Origin: Pantoea sp050157905
Lineage (GTDB): Bacteria; Pseudomonadota; Gammaproteobacteria; Enterobacterales; Enterobacteriaceae
Direction of reading: 5' to 3'
Length of the DNA stretch: 64,000 nucleotides
NCBI RefSeq assembly: GCF_050157905.1
Contig: NZ_JBKIWZ010000001.1
Span: 3,100,001 to 3,164,000, forward strand
The translations under genes were made by a program, and so were the position numbers. This document shows, one piece after another, positions 18,515 through 27,168 of this stretch (its first letter is position 1; each line of letters starts with the position of its first letter). The notes under the pieces were generated by a model. It saw only the letters and a program-made list of their open reading frames with translations, was not told the origin of the DNA and did not search any database.

Positions 18515-18546
18515 CCCGCACCCTCATCGATTAATAAACGACCTTT

Positions 18547-18578
18547 GAACATCTACACGTTCAGACGTCCGGAAGTTC
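18547..18578 (-). promoter_or_regulatory. MetJ operator of metF (tandem met boxes)
   Basis: Four contiguous 8-bp units resembling the met box AGACGTCT: GAACATCT, ACACGTTC, AGACGTCC and GGAAGTTC (given on the plus strand). The third matches at seven of eight positions. The array is 33 bp upstream of metF. MetJ with SAM would repress here. Confidence 0.8.
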
Positions 18579-18680
18579 AAAATGACGTAATCGGTGTGAG
18601 CCGTCAACTTAAAAATAATCAACAGACGTGAGCAATTTTCAGCCAGCAAAGAGGTGGCCGCTGGCGGCAGAGGTAACGCA

Positions 18681-18705
18681 TTGAAAACAGGCGCCGAAGC
18701 GCCTG
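18681..18705 (-). terminator. terminator of the metBL operon
   Basis: On the minus strand CAGGCGC-TTCG-GCGCCTG is followed by TTTT. It lies 8 bp after the metL stop and separates metBL from metF. Confidence 0.85.
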
Positions 18706-18713
18706 AAGAGGAG

Positions 18714-21149
18714 TTACAGCAGTTGGGCGAGGCGATTAATATCTGACTGGATAGCGCCGGCGGTGACATCCCGGCCCGCGCCAGGCCCGCGGATCACCAG
18801 CGGGTTGTCCCGATACCAGCGGCTCTCAATCGCAAAAACGTTGTCGCACGGCAGCAGAGACGCCAGCGGATGCTCCGGACGAACCGCTTCGATACCCACA
18901 CGCGCTTTGCCATTGGCATCAAAGCGGGCGACGTAACGCAGCACCAGATCCATCTCCTGCGCGGCTTCCAGCCGCTGCAGCATCTGTTCATTCAGCTCTT
19001 CGCCGTTTTCAAAGAAGTAGTCAACCGACCCCTGCTGGCAGTTGTCAGGGACCAGCGACTCTACCCGCACCTGATCCGGCTCAATGTTGTAGCCCGCCTC
19101 ACGCGCCAGAATCACCAGTTTGCGCATCACATCCTGACCCGAAAGATCGGCGCGCGGATCGGGCTCGGTCAATCCCTGCTGCCACGCCTGGTCCACAAGC
19201 TCGGTAAAGGGGACGGTGCCATCAAATTGCAGGAACAGCCAGGAGAGCGTCCCGGAGAAGATCCCGCTAATCGCCAGTATGGTATCGCCGCTGTCCCGCA
19301 GATCACGCACGGTGTAGTTGATCGGCAGACCTGCTCCCACCGTCGCGTTATAGAGCCAGTGACGCCCGGTTTTAGTAAAGGCATCACGGATCTGTCGCCA
19401 TGTCTGACTGTCGGCGGCACCCGCGACCTTGTTGGCGCTGATCACATGGAAGCCGTGGCTGGCGAAGTCGAGATATTGCTGCGCCAGCGGGGTGCTGGCG
19501 GTGACATCCAGCACGACCAGGTCATCAAACGGATGAGCGCGCATCCAGAGGAACAGCGACTCCTCATCGCGCTCCACCGCCTCATCATCAAAGAAGGCGA
19601 GCGCCCGGCTGGCATCCAGCCCCTCATAGCTCAGCAGGCTGCGACGGCTGTCCGCCACCCCCGCCAGCAAAAACTCAAAGCCGGTACGTGCTGACAGCGT
19701 CTCCTGCTCGCGGGCAAACAGCTCCAGCCAGCGCGAACCGATATTGCCTTTGCCAAACAGCATCAGGCCGATGCGCTTTTCAGCACGGAACAGCGACTGA
19801 TGCAGTCCCTGAATCAGATGTTGGGTTGGCCCGACGCGCAGCACCGCCACCACGCTGATGTGCTCTTCTGACTGCCAGATAAACTCAACTGGCTGATCTT
19901 TTAACTGCTGCCAGAAACGATGGGTATGCAGCGGATTGCGGGTAACGCCTGCACCAACCAGCGCCACCAGCGCCAGGCCGTCACGCAGTTGCAGATGACC
20001 TGGTAATCCCGCGTCCTGCAGCAGTGTAAAGGCGCTGTTGACCACTTCGGCGGTATAGCAGAGCTGCAGAAGCTGGCGATCCGGATGCACACCAAATGCC
20101 AGCGGACGCAGCTGCGCGCGCTTCAGCAGCAGGTCGATCTCTTTATGCAGAATGGCAAAGTCATGCTGCTCCGGGAGCTGAATCTCGATCAGACAGACAT
20201 CATCATGGCTGGTCACGATCCGCGCACCCGTCCCGGAGGCCAGTACGCGTTCGATGCGGGTTGAACCCTGCTCCGGCTGATAACTGCAGCGCAGCTGCAG
20301 GTCGATATCGCTGCCGGAGACCGGCTGCAGCGTGCGGGTGTGCAGCACCGGGGCGGCCAGACGCGCCAGCTCACTGGCTTCATCCAGCCTTAACAGCGGC
20401 AGCAGGCAGGCATCCGACACTTTACGAGGGTCGGCGCTGTAGACGCCTGCCACGTCGCTCCAGATAGTGACACGGCTAACCCCCGCCAGCGCACCAATCT
20501 GCGTGGCGGAATAGTCGGAACCGTTGCGGCCCAGCAGTACCGTTTCACCGGCGTCGTTGCGACTGATAAACCCGGTGACCACAATGCGCTTGTGCGGATG
20601 CTGCGCCAGCAATGTCTGCAGCAGTGGCCAGGATTTCCCCTCGTCCACCTGCGGCTGAGCAGCACGTTCAGCCCGCAGAAACTCGCGCGCATCCAGCCAG
20701 CAGGCCTGCAGATCGCGCTGGCTCAGCACCGCAGACATCAGTCGCGCTGACCAGATTTCACCATGCCCGACCACTTCGGCATACACCGCATCGGTGATCG
20801 GCGCATCCAGCAGGGCGGCCAGCTTTTCCAGATCGCGAACAAACGCGCCGATCAACGGTTCTGCAACCTCAGCAGGCAGAAGCGCACTAATCAGTTCGCT
20901 CTGGTAGCGCCGTAATGCCTGTTGCACCTGGTGCGCAGAGAGCCTGTCACTCTGACTCAGCTTCAGCCAGCTAATCAGCTGGTTGGTGGTCGAGCCTGCT
21001 GCGGAAACCACCATCAGGTCGCCCGGCTGGCTGTAGTCCGCCATTATGCTGGCAACGCGCTGATAGCAGCGTGCATCCGCCAGGCTGCTACCACCAAACT
21101 TATGCAACTGCCGGATATCTGGCGTTCCCGCGCCTGCAGAAATCATCAT
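18714..21149 (-). CDS. metL: bifunctional aspartokinase II / homoserine dehydrogenase II
   Basis: Catalyses the first and third steps of the aspartate pathway toward methionine. The 811 residues cover an aspartokinase domain (KFGGSSLAD near the start, VTGFISRN, LLGRNGSDYSATQIGALAGV) and a C-terminal homoserine dehydrogenase (FGKGNIGSRW, ISANKVAGA, SGIFSGTLSWLF). It is close to E. coli MetL (810). The start codon is 2 bp after the metB stop, so translation is coupled; a second ATG directly follows the first. The isozyme is expected to be regulated by MetJ rather than by end-product inhibition. Confidence 0.97.
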   Translation of the reverse strand: MMISAGAGTPDIRQLHKFGGSSLADARCYQRVASIMADYSQPGDLMVVSAAGSTTNQLISWLKLSQSDRLSAHQVQQALRRYQSELISALLPAEVAEPLIGAFVRDLEKLAALLDAPITDAVYAEVVGHGEIWSARLMSAVLSQRDLQACWLDAREFLRAERAAQPQVDEGKSWPLLQTLLAQHPHKRIVVTGFISRNDAGETVLLGRNGSDYSATQIGALAGVSRVTIWSDVAGVYSADPRKVSDACLLPLLRLDEASELARLAAPVLHTRTLQPVSGSDIDLQLRCSYQPEQGSTRIERVLASGTGARIVTSHDDVCLIEIQLPEQHDFAILHKEIDLLLKRAQLRPLAFGVHPDRQLLQLCYTAEVVNSAFTLLQDAGLPGHLQLRDGLALVALVGAGVTRNPLHTHRFWQQLKDQPVEFIWQSEEHISVVAVLRVGPTQHLIQGLHQSLFRAEKRIGLMLFGKGNIGSRWLELFAREQETLSARTGFEFLLAGVADSRRSLLSYEGLDASRALAFFDDEAVERDEESLFLWMRAHPFDDLVVLDVTASTPLAQQYLDFASHGFHVISANKVAGAADSQTWRQIRDAFTKTGRHWLYNATVGAGLPINYTVRDLRDSGDTILAISGIFSGTLSWLFLQFDGTVPFTELVDQAWQQGLTEPDPRADLSGQDVMRKLVILAREAGYNIEPDQVRVESLVPDNCQQGSVDYFFENGEELNEQMLQRLEAAQEMDLVLRYVARFDANGKARVGIEAVRPEHPLASLLPCDNVFAIESRWYRDNPLVIRGPGAGRDVTAGAIQSDINRLAQLL

Positions 21150-21151
21150 GC

Positions 21152-22312
21152 TTAACCCTCGGCTGCGATCCGGAAGGCATTCTCCAGATCGGCTATTAAA
21201 TCTTCGTGATCTTCGATGCCGACAGAAACCCGTAGCAGCGTATCGGAAATTCCTGCTGCTGCGCGTGCTTCTGCTGACATGCCTGCGTGCGTCATGGTGG
21301 CGGTATGGGAGATCAGGCTCTCTACGCCACCCAGCGATTCAGCCAGTGTAAACAGCCTCAGCGCTTTCAGGAAGCGACGCAACAGCGCCTCATCACCCTC
21401 GACCTCAAAACTCAGCATGGCGCCAAAGCCACGCTGCTGACGAACGGCATATTCGTGACCCGCGTTTTCCGGTAACGAAGGATGATATAACTTTTTCACC
21501 AGCTTCTGCTGCTGCAGGTATGCCACAATCGCGAGAGCATTTCGTTGCGCCGCCGCAATGCGCGGCGCGAGAGTACGAATCCCGCGCAGCAGCAGATAAC
21601 TGTCAAACGCCGCGCCGGTCACGCCGATATTGTTCGCCCACCAGGCCAGATCGGTCGCGTGCTGAGGATCGCGGGCGATCACCGCACCGGCGACCACATC
21701 AGAGTGACCATTCAGGTATTTGGTGCAGGAGTGAATGACCAGGTCAGCCCCCAGCGCCAGCGGGTTCTGCAGGGCCGGACTCATAAAGGTATTGTCCACG
21801 ACGCTGATGGCACCCGCCGCGCGTGCCGCCGCGCAAATTCCGCTGATATCGACCACGCGCAGTAGCGGGTTACTGGGGCTTTCAATCAGCACCAGCGCGG
21901 GTTTTTCGTCCAGCGCCGCCTGCAGCGCCACCGGGTCGCCCTGATCGACAAACTTCACCCGATACGCGCCGCGTTTACTCAGGCTGTCAAACAGCCGATA
22001 GCTGCCGCCGTAGCAGTCATGTGGCGCAACCAGCAGATCGCCAGGCTTCAGGAACACGGTACTCACCAGATGAATCGCCGACATGCCGGTATTGGTTAAT
22101 ACCGCACCTGCCCCCCCTTCCAGTTCTGCCAGCGTACGCTGCACAACATCACGCGTCGGGTTACCACGACGAGAATAGTCATGCGCGCGCGGCTCGTTAA
22201 AATCCAGGAAGTTATAGGTCGTCGAAAGGTGGATGGGCGGGACAACGCAGCCATATTGCTCGTCATCATTCAAACCGCTGCGTACTGCGATGGTTGCCGG
22301 TTTACGCGTCAT
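21152..22312 (-). CDS. metB: cystathionine gamma-synthase
   Basis: PLP enzyme joining O-succinylhomoserine and cysteine in methionine synthesis. The 386-residue length equals E. coli MetB. The PLP lysine is in HSCTKYLNGHSD, with SRRGNPTRDV and SPSNPLLRVVDI also present. It is first gene of metBL and divergent from metJ across an array of met boxes. Confidence 0.97.
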   Translation of the reverse strand: MTRKPATIAVRSGLNDDEQYGCVVPPIHLSTTYNFLDFNEPRAHDYSRRGNPTRDVVQRTLAELEGGAGAVLTNTGMSAIHLVSTVFLKPGDLLVAPHDCYGGSYRLFDSLSKRGAYRVKFVDQGDPVALQAALDEKPALVLIESPSNPLLRVVDISGICAAARAAGAISVVDNTFMSPALQNPLALGADLVIHSCTKYLNGHSDVVAGAVIARDPQHATDLAWWANNIGVTGAAFDSYLLLRGIRTLAPRIAAAQRNALAIVAYLQQQKLVKKLYHPSLPENAGHEYAVRQQRGFGAMLSFEVEGDEALLRRFLKALRLFTLAESLGGVESLISHTATMTHAGMSAEARAAAGISDTLLRVSVGIEDHEDLIADLENAFRIAAEG

Positions 22313-22371
22313 GAGCGAATTGTTCCTGAAGAGTAATGAAAATGTAGCGTACAGGATATCACCCCCTAATT

Positions 22372-22411
22372 AGACGTCAATACATCTGGACATCTAAATG
22401 TCTTTGCGTAT
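22372..22411. promoter_or_regulatory. MetJ operator between metB and metJ (five tandem met boxes)
   Basis: Five contiguous 8-bp units: AGACGTCA, ATACATCT, GGACATCT, AAATGTCT and TTGCGTAT. They resemble the met box consensus with declining quality to the right. They lie 60 bp from metB, placing MetJ over the metB promoter and close to that of metJ, as in E. coli. Confidence 0.9.
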
Positions 22412-22586
22412 AGATTGAGCAGAAACGCAATAACCGCTAAAATTATGCGTCATCGCCTGGCGTTCCCCCTCTGTGCAGCGGAGGTTGTGAGCGAAGAAAA
22501 CCCGCCATATCAGGGGTCAGGCAGGAAAAAATCAGGCATAATCTGCTGATTTCCTCACAATTAACGTTTATTAATTAAGGTAACCC

Positions 22587-22904
22587 ATGGCTGAATGGAA
22601 CGGCGAATATATCAGCCCGTACGCTGAGCACGGTAAGAAAAGCGAGCAGGTCAAGAAGATAACGGTTTCTATCCCGTTGAGCGTACTGAAGATTTTAACG
22701 GATGAGCGTACCCGTCGTCAGGTGAACAACCTGCGTCACGCGACCAATAGCGAACTGCTTTGCGAAGCGTTTTTACATGCTTTCACGGGTCAGCCGCTGC
22801 CGGATGATGTTGACCTGCGTAAAGAGCGCAGCGATGAAATTCCTGAAGAGGCAAAAGCGATTATGCGCCAGATGGGCGTCGACCCGGATACCTGGGAGTA
22901 TTAA
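22587..22904 (+). CDS. metJ: methionine repressor MetJ
   Basis: Ribbon-helix-helix repressor that uses SAM as co-repressor. The 105-residue protein is almost identical to E. coli MetJ. The DNA-contacting strand KKITVSIPL (about residues 22-30) and the helix RTRRQVNNLRHATNSELLCEA, read in two overlapping parts, are intact. It controls metF and metBL in this window and its own gene. GTAA-rich leader with AAGG sits just ahead of the ATG. Confidence 0.98.
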   Translation: MAEWNGEYISPYAEHGKKSEQVKKITVSIPLSVLKILTDERTRRQVNNLRHATNSELLCEAFLHAFTGQPLPDDVDLRKERSDEIPEEAKAIMRQMGVDPDTWEY

Positions 22905-22944
22905 TTCGCCGGGCGTTTCTCGCGTCACGCCTTTCAGAGAAGCA

Positions 22945-22968
22945 GGCTCCGCGCAGGGAGCCGCTTTC
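22945..22968 (+). terminator. probable metJ terminator
   Basis: Stem GGCTCC (22945-22950) and GGAGCC (22957-22962) with a GCGCAG loop, followed by a short pyrimidine tail. The tail is poor, so the call is moderate. Confidence 0.5.
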
Positions 22969-23111
22969 CTGTTCTGCTCATCACGGCTCAGCCGCCTGGT
23001 TCGTTCTGTTTAAAAGTTAAAAAAGAGTCAGAAAAGCACACTGACCGCCGGTCTGGTGATGGTCAGCTCATTGTGGTGGCCGGGATGAAGTTATCGCCGT
23101 AATACAGACAT

Positions 23112-23139
23112 AAAAAAACCCAGCCGAAGCTGGGTTTTT
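23112..23139 (-). terminator. rpmE terminator
   Basis: On the minus strand AAAAACCCAGC-TTCG-GCTGGGTTTTT followed by more T. It is 38 bp after the rpmE stop. A second small hairpin, GAACC/GGTTC at 23148-23161, lies between. Confidence 0.9.
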
Positions 23140-23176
23140 CTGCCGCCGAACCCGAAGGTTCAGGTGCCTTTTAATC

Positions 23177-23392
23177 TTATTTTTTAGCGCCTGGCACGCT
23201 GAAACGCTTGTTAAAGCGGTCAACACGGCCACCAGTTGCCACTTCACGCTGCTTACCGGTATAGAACGGGTGGCATTTGCCACAAACGTCCAGGTTCAGT
23301 TCGTGATTCAGAGTAGAACGGGTGTGAATCTCGTTGCCGCAGGTACATTTGATAGTAACTGCTTCGTATTTCGGGTGAATACCTTGTTTCAT
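23177..23392 (-). CDS. rpmE: 50S ribosomal protein L31 (zinc-binding form)
   Basis: Large-subunit protein bridging to the 30S head. The start at 23392 gives MKQGIHPKYEAV and 71 residues (E. coli 70). The zinc ligands are present as C16-x-C18 and C37-x-x-C40 (KCTCGN and VCGKCHPF), so this is the zinc-containing C+ form. The C-terminus FNKRFSVPGAKK matches the family. It is monocistronic and divergent from priA. Confidence 0.96.
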   Translation of the reverse strand: MKQGIHPKYEAVTIKCTCGNEIHTRSTLNHELNLDVCGKCHPFYTGKQREVATGGRVDRFNKRFSVPGAKK

Positions 23393-23511
23393 GGGAAACC
23401 TCATAAAAGGCCGTGTCGCTCTCCGTGCCAGGTGTTAACCTGCACAGCACCACACGCGGTTGAACGTAAAAGTGTATGCTCCGGCCAGAACTTTCTCACC
23501 GAAGGCCGCAT

Positions 23512-23540
23512 ATTATACAGATAAGTTTTGATTGCTGCAA
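23512..23540 (-). promoter_or_regulatory. rpmE promoter
   Basis: On the minus strand TTGCAG (complement of 23535-23540) and a perfect TATAAT (complement of 23512-23517) are 17 bp apart, giving a leader of about 110 nt before rpmE. Confidence 0.7.
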
Positions 23541-23618
23541 ATCTATGCTGAGATACCCGCCAGCAGGGTACAGCGTGTACACTAGCTTCCCCGATGATTG
23601 AGCCGGAAAGAGAGAGTT

Positions 23619-25814
23619 ATGCCCGTCGTTCAGGTTGCCCTGCCCGTCCCCTTACCCCGCCTGTTTGATTATCTGCCGCCGCAGGGTGCGCAGCCGGTCA
23701 TCGGCGGTCGCGTGAGTGTGCCCTTTGGCAATCGTAAAATGATCGGCATCGTGGTCGCCTTCCGCGACAGCAGCGATCTGCCGGACGCACAGTTAAAGCA
23801 GGTCGTTGAGGTGCTGGATAGCGAGTCACTCTTTCCACCTTCGCTATGGCGCATCCTGAACTGGGCTGCCAGCTACTATCACTCGCCGCAGGGCGAAGTC
23901 CTGAGCCATGCGATTCCGGTGCTGCTGCGTCAGGGGAAAGCGGCGCAGGATATACCGTTATGGCGCTGGGAAATCACCGAGCTGGGCCGGGCGACCGCGC
24001 CAGAGAGCCTGAGGCGGGCACCCAAACAGCAGCAGGCACTGGCGGCACTGCGTCAGCAACCCCTCTATCGTCATCAGATTAGCGATCACGATCTTAACGA
24101 TGCGACCCTGCAGGCACTTCGCGCCAAAGGGTTGTGCGAGCTGCATGAGCATCAGCCGGAACAGCACGACTGGCGGTCGACCTATGCCGTCAAAGGCGAG
24201 CGTCTTCGCCTGAACACCGATCAGGCGATGGCCGTGGGCGCCATTCGGGCCGATGATGAAAACTATGCGGCCTGGCTGCTGGCAGGAATTACCGGTTCCG
24301 GTAAAACCGAGGTTTACCTCAGCGTTCTGGAGAATGTGCTGGCGCGCGGTAAACAGGCGCTGGTGCTGGTGCCTGAAATTGGTCTGACGCCACAGACTAT
24401 CGCCCGTTTTCGCGAACGCTTCGATGCCCCCATTGATGTGCTGCATTCCGCCCTGAATGACAGTGAACGGCTGGCCGTGTGGTTGCGTGCGCGACGTGGC
24501 GAAACAGCGATTGTGATTGGCACCCGCTCGGCGCTGTTTACCCCGCTGGCGCGTCCCGGCGTCATTATCATTGATGAAGAGCATGACAGCTCTTACAAAC
24601 AGCAGGAGGGCTGGCGCTATCAGGCGCGCGATCTGGCCGTCTTCCGCGCACATGAAGAGAACATCCCGATTGTGATGGGCTCCGCGACGCCAGCGCTTGA
24701 AACGTTGCATAACGTCCGCAGCGGCAAGTACCGCCAGCTTGACCTGACCAAACGTGCCGGCAACGCCCGACCTGCACTGCAACAGCTAATCGATTTAAAG
24801 GGCGTACAGCTGGTCGGCGGCCTGGCGCCGGGCCTGATCGCCAAAATGCGTCAGCACCTGCAGGCCGATAACCAGGTGCTGCTGTTTCTCAACCGCCGGG
24901 GCTTTTCGCCCGCCCTGCTCTGTCACGACTGTGGCTGGATTGCTGAGTGTGCCCGCTGTGACCGCTACTACACGCTGCATCAGCATCATCGCCAGCTGCG
25001 CTGTCACCATTGCGATAGTCAGCGTCCGCTGCCCAATCAATGCCCGCAGTGCGGTTCGACCCACTTGCTGCCGGTCGGGGTAGGCACAGAGCAGCTGGAG
25101 CAGCAGCTTGGCTCGCTCTTTCCCGGCGTGCCGGTGTCGCGTATCGATCGCGATACCACCAGCCGCAAAGGGGCGCTGGAGCAGCATCTGGCTGACGTCC
25201 ACCGGGGGGGAGCACGTATCCTGGTCGGCACCCAGATGCTGGCTAAGGGCCACCACTTCCCCGATGTCACACTGGTGTCGCTGCTGGATGTCGACGGTGC
25301 GCTGTTCTCCGCCGACTTTCGGGCAGCGGAACGCTTTGCCCAGCTCTATACGCAGGTCGCCGGCCGGGCGGGCCGGGCGGGTAAACAGGGGGAAGTGTTG
25401 CTGCAGACGCACCATCCGGAGCATCCGTTACTGCAGACGCTGCTGCATCAGGGCTATGCGGCCTTTGCCCGGCAGGCATTACTGGAGCGGCAGGCCGTTC
25501 ATCTGCCGCCCTGGAGCCGCCATGCGCTGTTCCGCGCCGAAGACATGGACAATCAGCAGGCAGCAGAGTTTCTGCAGCAGCTTCGTAACCTGCTTGAGGC
25601 AAGCCCGCTGAATGATAAGTCGATGTGGTTTATGGGCCCTCTTCCCGCGCTACAGCCCAAACGTAGCGGGCGCTGGCGCTGGCAGCTCCTTTTACAGCAC
25701 CCCTCCCGCCAGCGCCTGCAGCAGCTACTGAGCAGTTCATTACCGCTGGTATCAACACTGCCCGCCGCCCGTAAAGTGAAATGGACGCTGGATATTGACC
25801 CAACGGAGAGCTGA
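23619..25814 (+). CDS. priA: primosomal protein N' (replication restart helicase PriA)
   Basis: 3'-5' helicase that recognises stalled forks and reloads the replisome. The ATG at 23619 gives MPVVQVALPVPLPRLFDY and 731 residues, as in E. coli (732), with GGAAAGAGAG upstream. The domains are an N-terminal DNA-binding part (1-105), a Walker A GITGSGKTEVYL, the DEEHD box, a zinc region with eight cysteines (CHDCGWIAECARC then CHHCDS and CPQCGS), and the helicase C motif QVAGRAGRAGKQGE. Confidence 0.97.
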   Translation: MPVVQVALPVPLPRLFDYLPPQGAQPVIGGRVSVPFGNRKMIGIVVAFRDSSDLPDAQLKQVVEVLDSESLFPPSLWRILNWAASYYHSPQGEVLSHAIPVLLRQGKAAQDIPLWRWEITELGRATAPESLRRAPKQQQALAALRQQPLYRHQISDHDLNDATLQALRAKGLCELHEHQPEQHDWRSTYAVKGERLRLNTDQAMAVGAIRADDENYAAWLLAGITGSGKTEVYLSVLENVLARGKQALVLVPEIGLTPQTIARFRERFDAPIDVLHSALNDSERLAVWLRARRGETAIVIGTRSALFTPLARPGVIIIDEEHDSSYKQQEGWRYQARDLAVFRAHEENIPIVMGSATPALETLHNVRSGKYRQLDLTKRAGNARPALQQLIDLKGVQLVGGLAPGLIAKMRQHLQADNQVLLFLNRRGFSPALLCHDCGWIAECARCDRYYTLHQHHRQLRCHHCDSQRPLPNQCPQCGSTHLLPVGVGTEQLEQQLGSLFPGVPVSRIDRDTTSRKGALEQHLADVHRGGARILVGTQMLAKGHHFPDVTLVSLLDVDGALFSADFRAAERFAQLYTQVAGRAGRAGKQGEVLLQTHHPEHPLLQTLLHQGYAAFARQALLERQAVHLPPWSRHALFRAEDMDNQQAAEFLQQLRNLLEASPLNDKSMWFMGPLPALQPKRSGRWRWQLLLQHPSRQRLQQLLSSSLPLVSTLPAARKVKWTLDIDPTES

Positions 25815-25889
25815 TTTTTTCTGACACTGCGAGTGGGATCGAAAATTGTCGCTTAAGTCACAATTTTTATGCAAATTAAGTAACAACCG

Positions 25890-25927
25890 GCCGGGCAATC
25901 GTTAACAATGTTGCCCGGCTTGCTTTT
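25890..25927 (+). terminator. priA terminator
   Basis: Nine-base stem GCCGGGCAA (25890-25898) with TTGCCCGGC (25911-25919) followed by TTGCTTTT. The T tail runs into an ATG at 25928, one reason not to start cytR there. Confidence 0.82.
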
Positions 25928-25978
25928 ATGTCAGGCAAAAACAGAATCGAACGCGCCATAACGCGCCAGGAGCATGTG

Positions 25979-27016
25979 TTGGAGCAGAATCAACAACCGC
26001 CCGCCGCCACGATGAAGGATGTCGCGGAACATGCGGGTGTCTCAACCGCCACCGTATCGCGTGCGCTGATGAACCCGGAGAAGGTCTCTGCGGCTACCCG
26101 CCAGAAGGTCGAGCAGGCAGTGGCTGCCGTCGGCTATTCAGCGCCCGGCCCTGCACGCAACGCACGGCGTAATGAAACGCGCACTATCCTGGTCATTGTC
26201 CCTGACATCTGCGATCCTTTTTTCAGCGAAATTATCCGTGGCGTGGAAGTCGCCGCAGCCGAAGAGGGCTATCTGGTACTGATTGGCGACTGCGCGCATC
26301 AGAATCAGCAGGAGAGAACCTTTCTCAATCTGATGGTTACGCGTCAGATCGATGGCATGGTGCTGCTCGGTTCACAGCTGCCGTTTGACGCCAGCATCGA
26401 TGAGCAGCGCAATCTGCCGCCTATGGTGATGGCGAACGAGTTCGCGCCAGAGATGTCTCTGCCTACGGTTCATATCGATAACCTGACCGCCGCCTTCGAA
26501 GCAGTGAATCATCTGCTACAGTTGGGCCACACGCAGATCGCCTGCATTGCCGGACCACAGGAGATGCCGCTCTGCCAGTATCGTTTACAGGGCTACGTGC
26601 AGGCGATGCGTCGCAGCGGGCTGACCGTCGATCCTACCTATATTGTTCGTGGTGATTTTACGTTCGAAGCGGGTGTGGCCGCCATGAATCAGCTGATGAC
26701 GCTGCCACAACCTCCGCGTGCGCTATTCTGCCACAGCGATATTATGGCGCTTGGCGCGATGACGCAGGCCAGACGCTACGGGCTGCGGATACCGGAAGAT
26801 CTCTCTGTGGTTGGATTTGATGATATTGAACTCTCCCGTTATTGCGAGCCGCCGCTCACGACGGTCACGCAGCCGCGCTACCAGATTGGCCGGGAAGCGA
26901 TGCGTCTGCTGCTGGATGAGCTGAATGGCAAACGGGTGATGGGCGGCTCAAGGCTGCTGGATGCCGGTTTAGCCATTCGGGGCAGTACGGCACGTGTAAA
27001 AAAGCGTGAAAAATAA
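25979..27016 (+). CDS. cytR: LacI-family nucleoside catabolism repressor CytR
   Basis: Repressor of nucleoside uptake and catabolism genes that works with CRP and is induced by cytidine. The DNA-binding head TMKDVAEHAGVSTATVSRAL is near the start; LacI-type effector domain motifs include VPDICDPFFSEIIRGVE and FCHSDIMALGA. The start is uncertain. A TTG at 25979 has AGGAG six bases upstream and gives 345 residues, near the E. coli 341. A GTG at 25976 and an in-frame ATG at 25928 are alternatives, the latter inside the priA terminator tail. It is a single gene upstream of ftsN. Confidence 0.93.
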   Translation: MEQNQQPPAATMKDVAEHAGVSTATVSRALMNPEKVSAATRQKVEQAVAAVGYSAPGPARNARRNETRTILVIVPDICDPFFSEIIRGVEVAAAEEGYLVLIGDCAHQNQQERTFLNLMVTRQIDGMVLLGSQLPFDASIDEQRNLPPMVMANEFAPEMSLPTVHIDNLTAAFEAVNHLLQLGHTQIACIAGPQEMPLCQYRLQGYVQAMRRSGLTVDPTYIVRGDFTFEAGVAAMNQLMTLPQPPRALFCHSDIMALGAMTQARRYGLRIPEDLSVVGFDDIELSRYCEPPLTTVTQPRYQIGREAMRLLLDELNGKRVMGGSRLLDAGLAIRGSTARVKKREK

Positions 27017-27168
27017 GCGTATTTGTCTGATTTTTTCAGTAGATTCTTAAGGCGAACACTGCTGGTCAAAGTTCTGCCCCTTAAGTAACATGACGGACTC
27101 CTTGCCGGGCGCGTAAGTATCACTATTTCGCCCATCAGGCACTATTTTTGAAGGGTATAAGAACGAGA

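Noticed and set aside
22372..22411. Tandem 8-mers as a mobile or satellite repeat
   Set aside because: They are met boxes in the expected metB-metJ operator.
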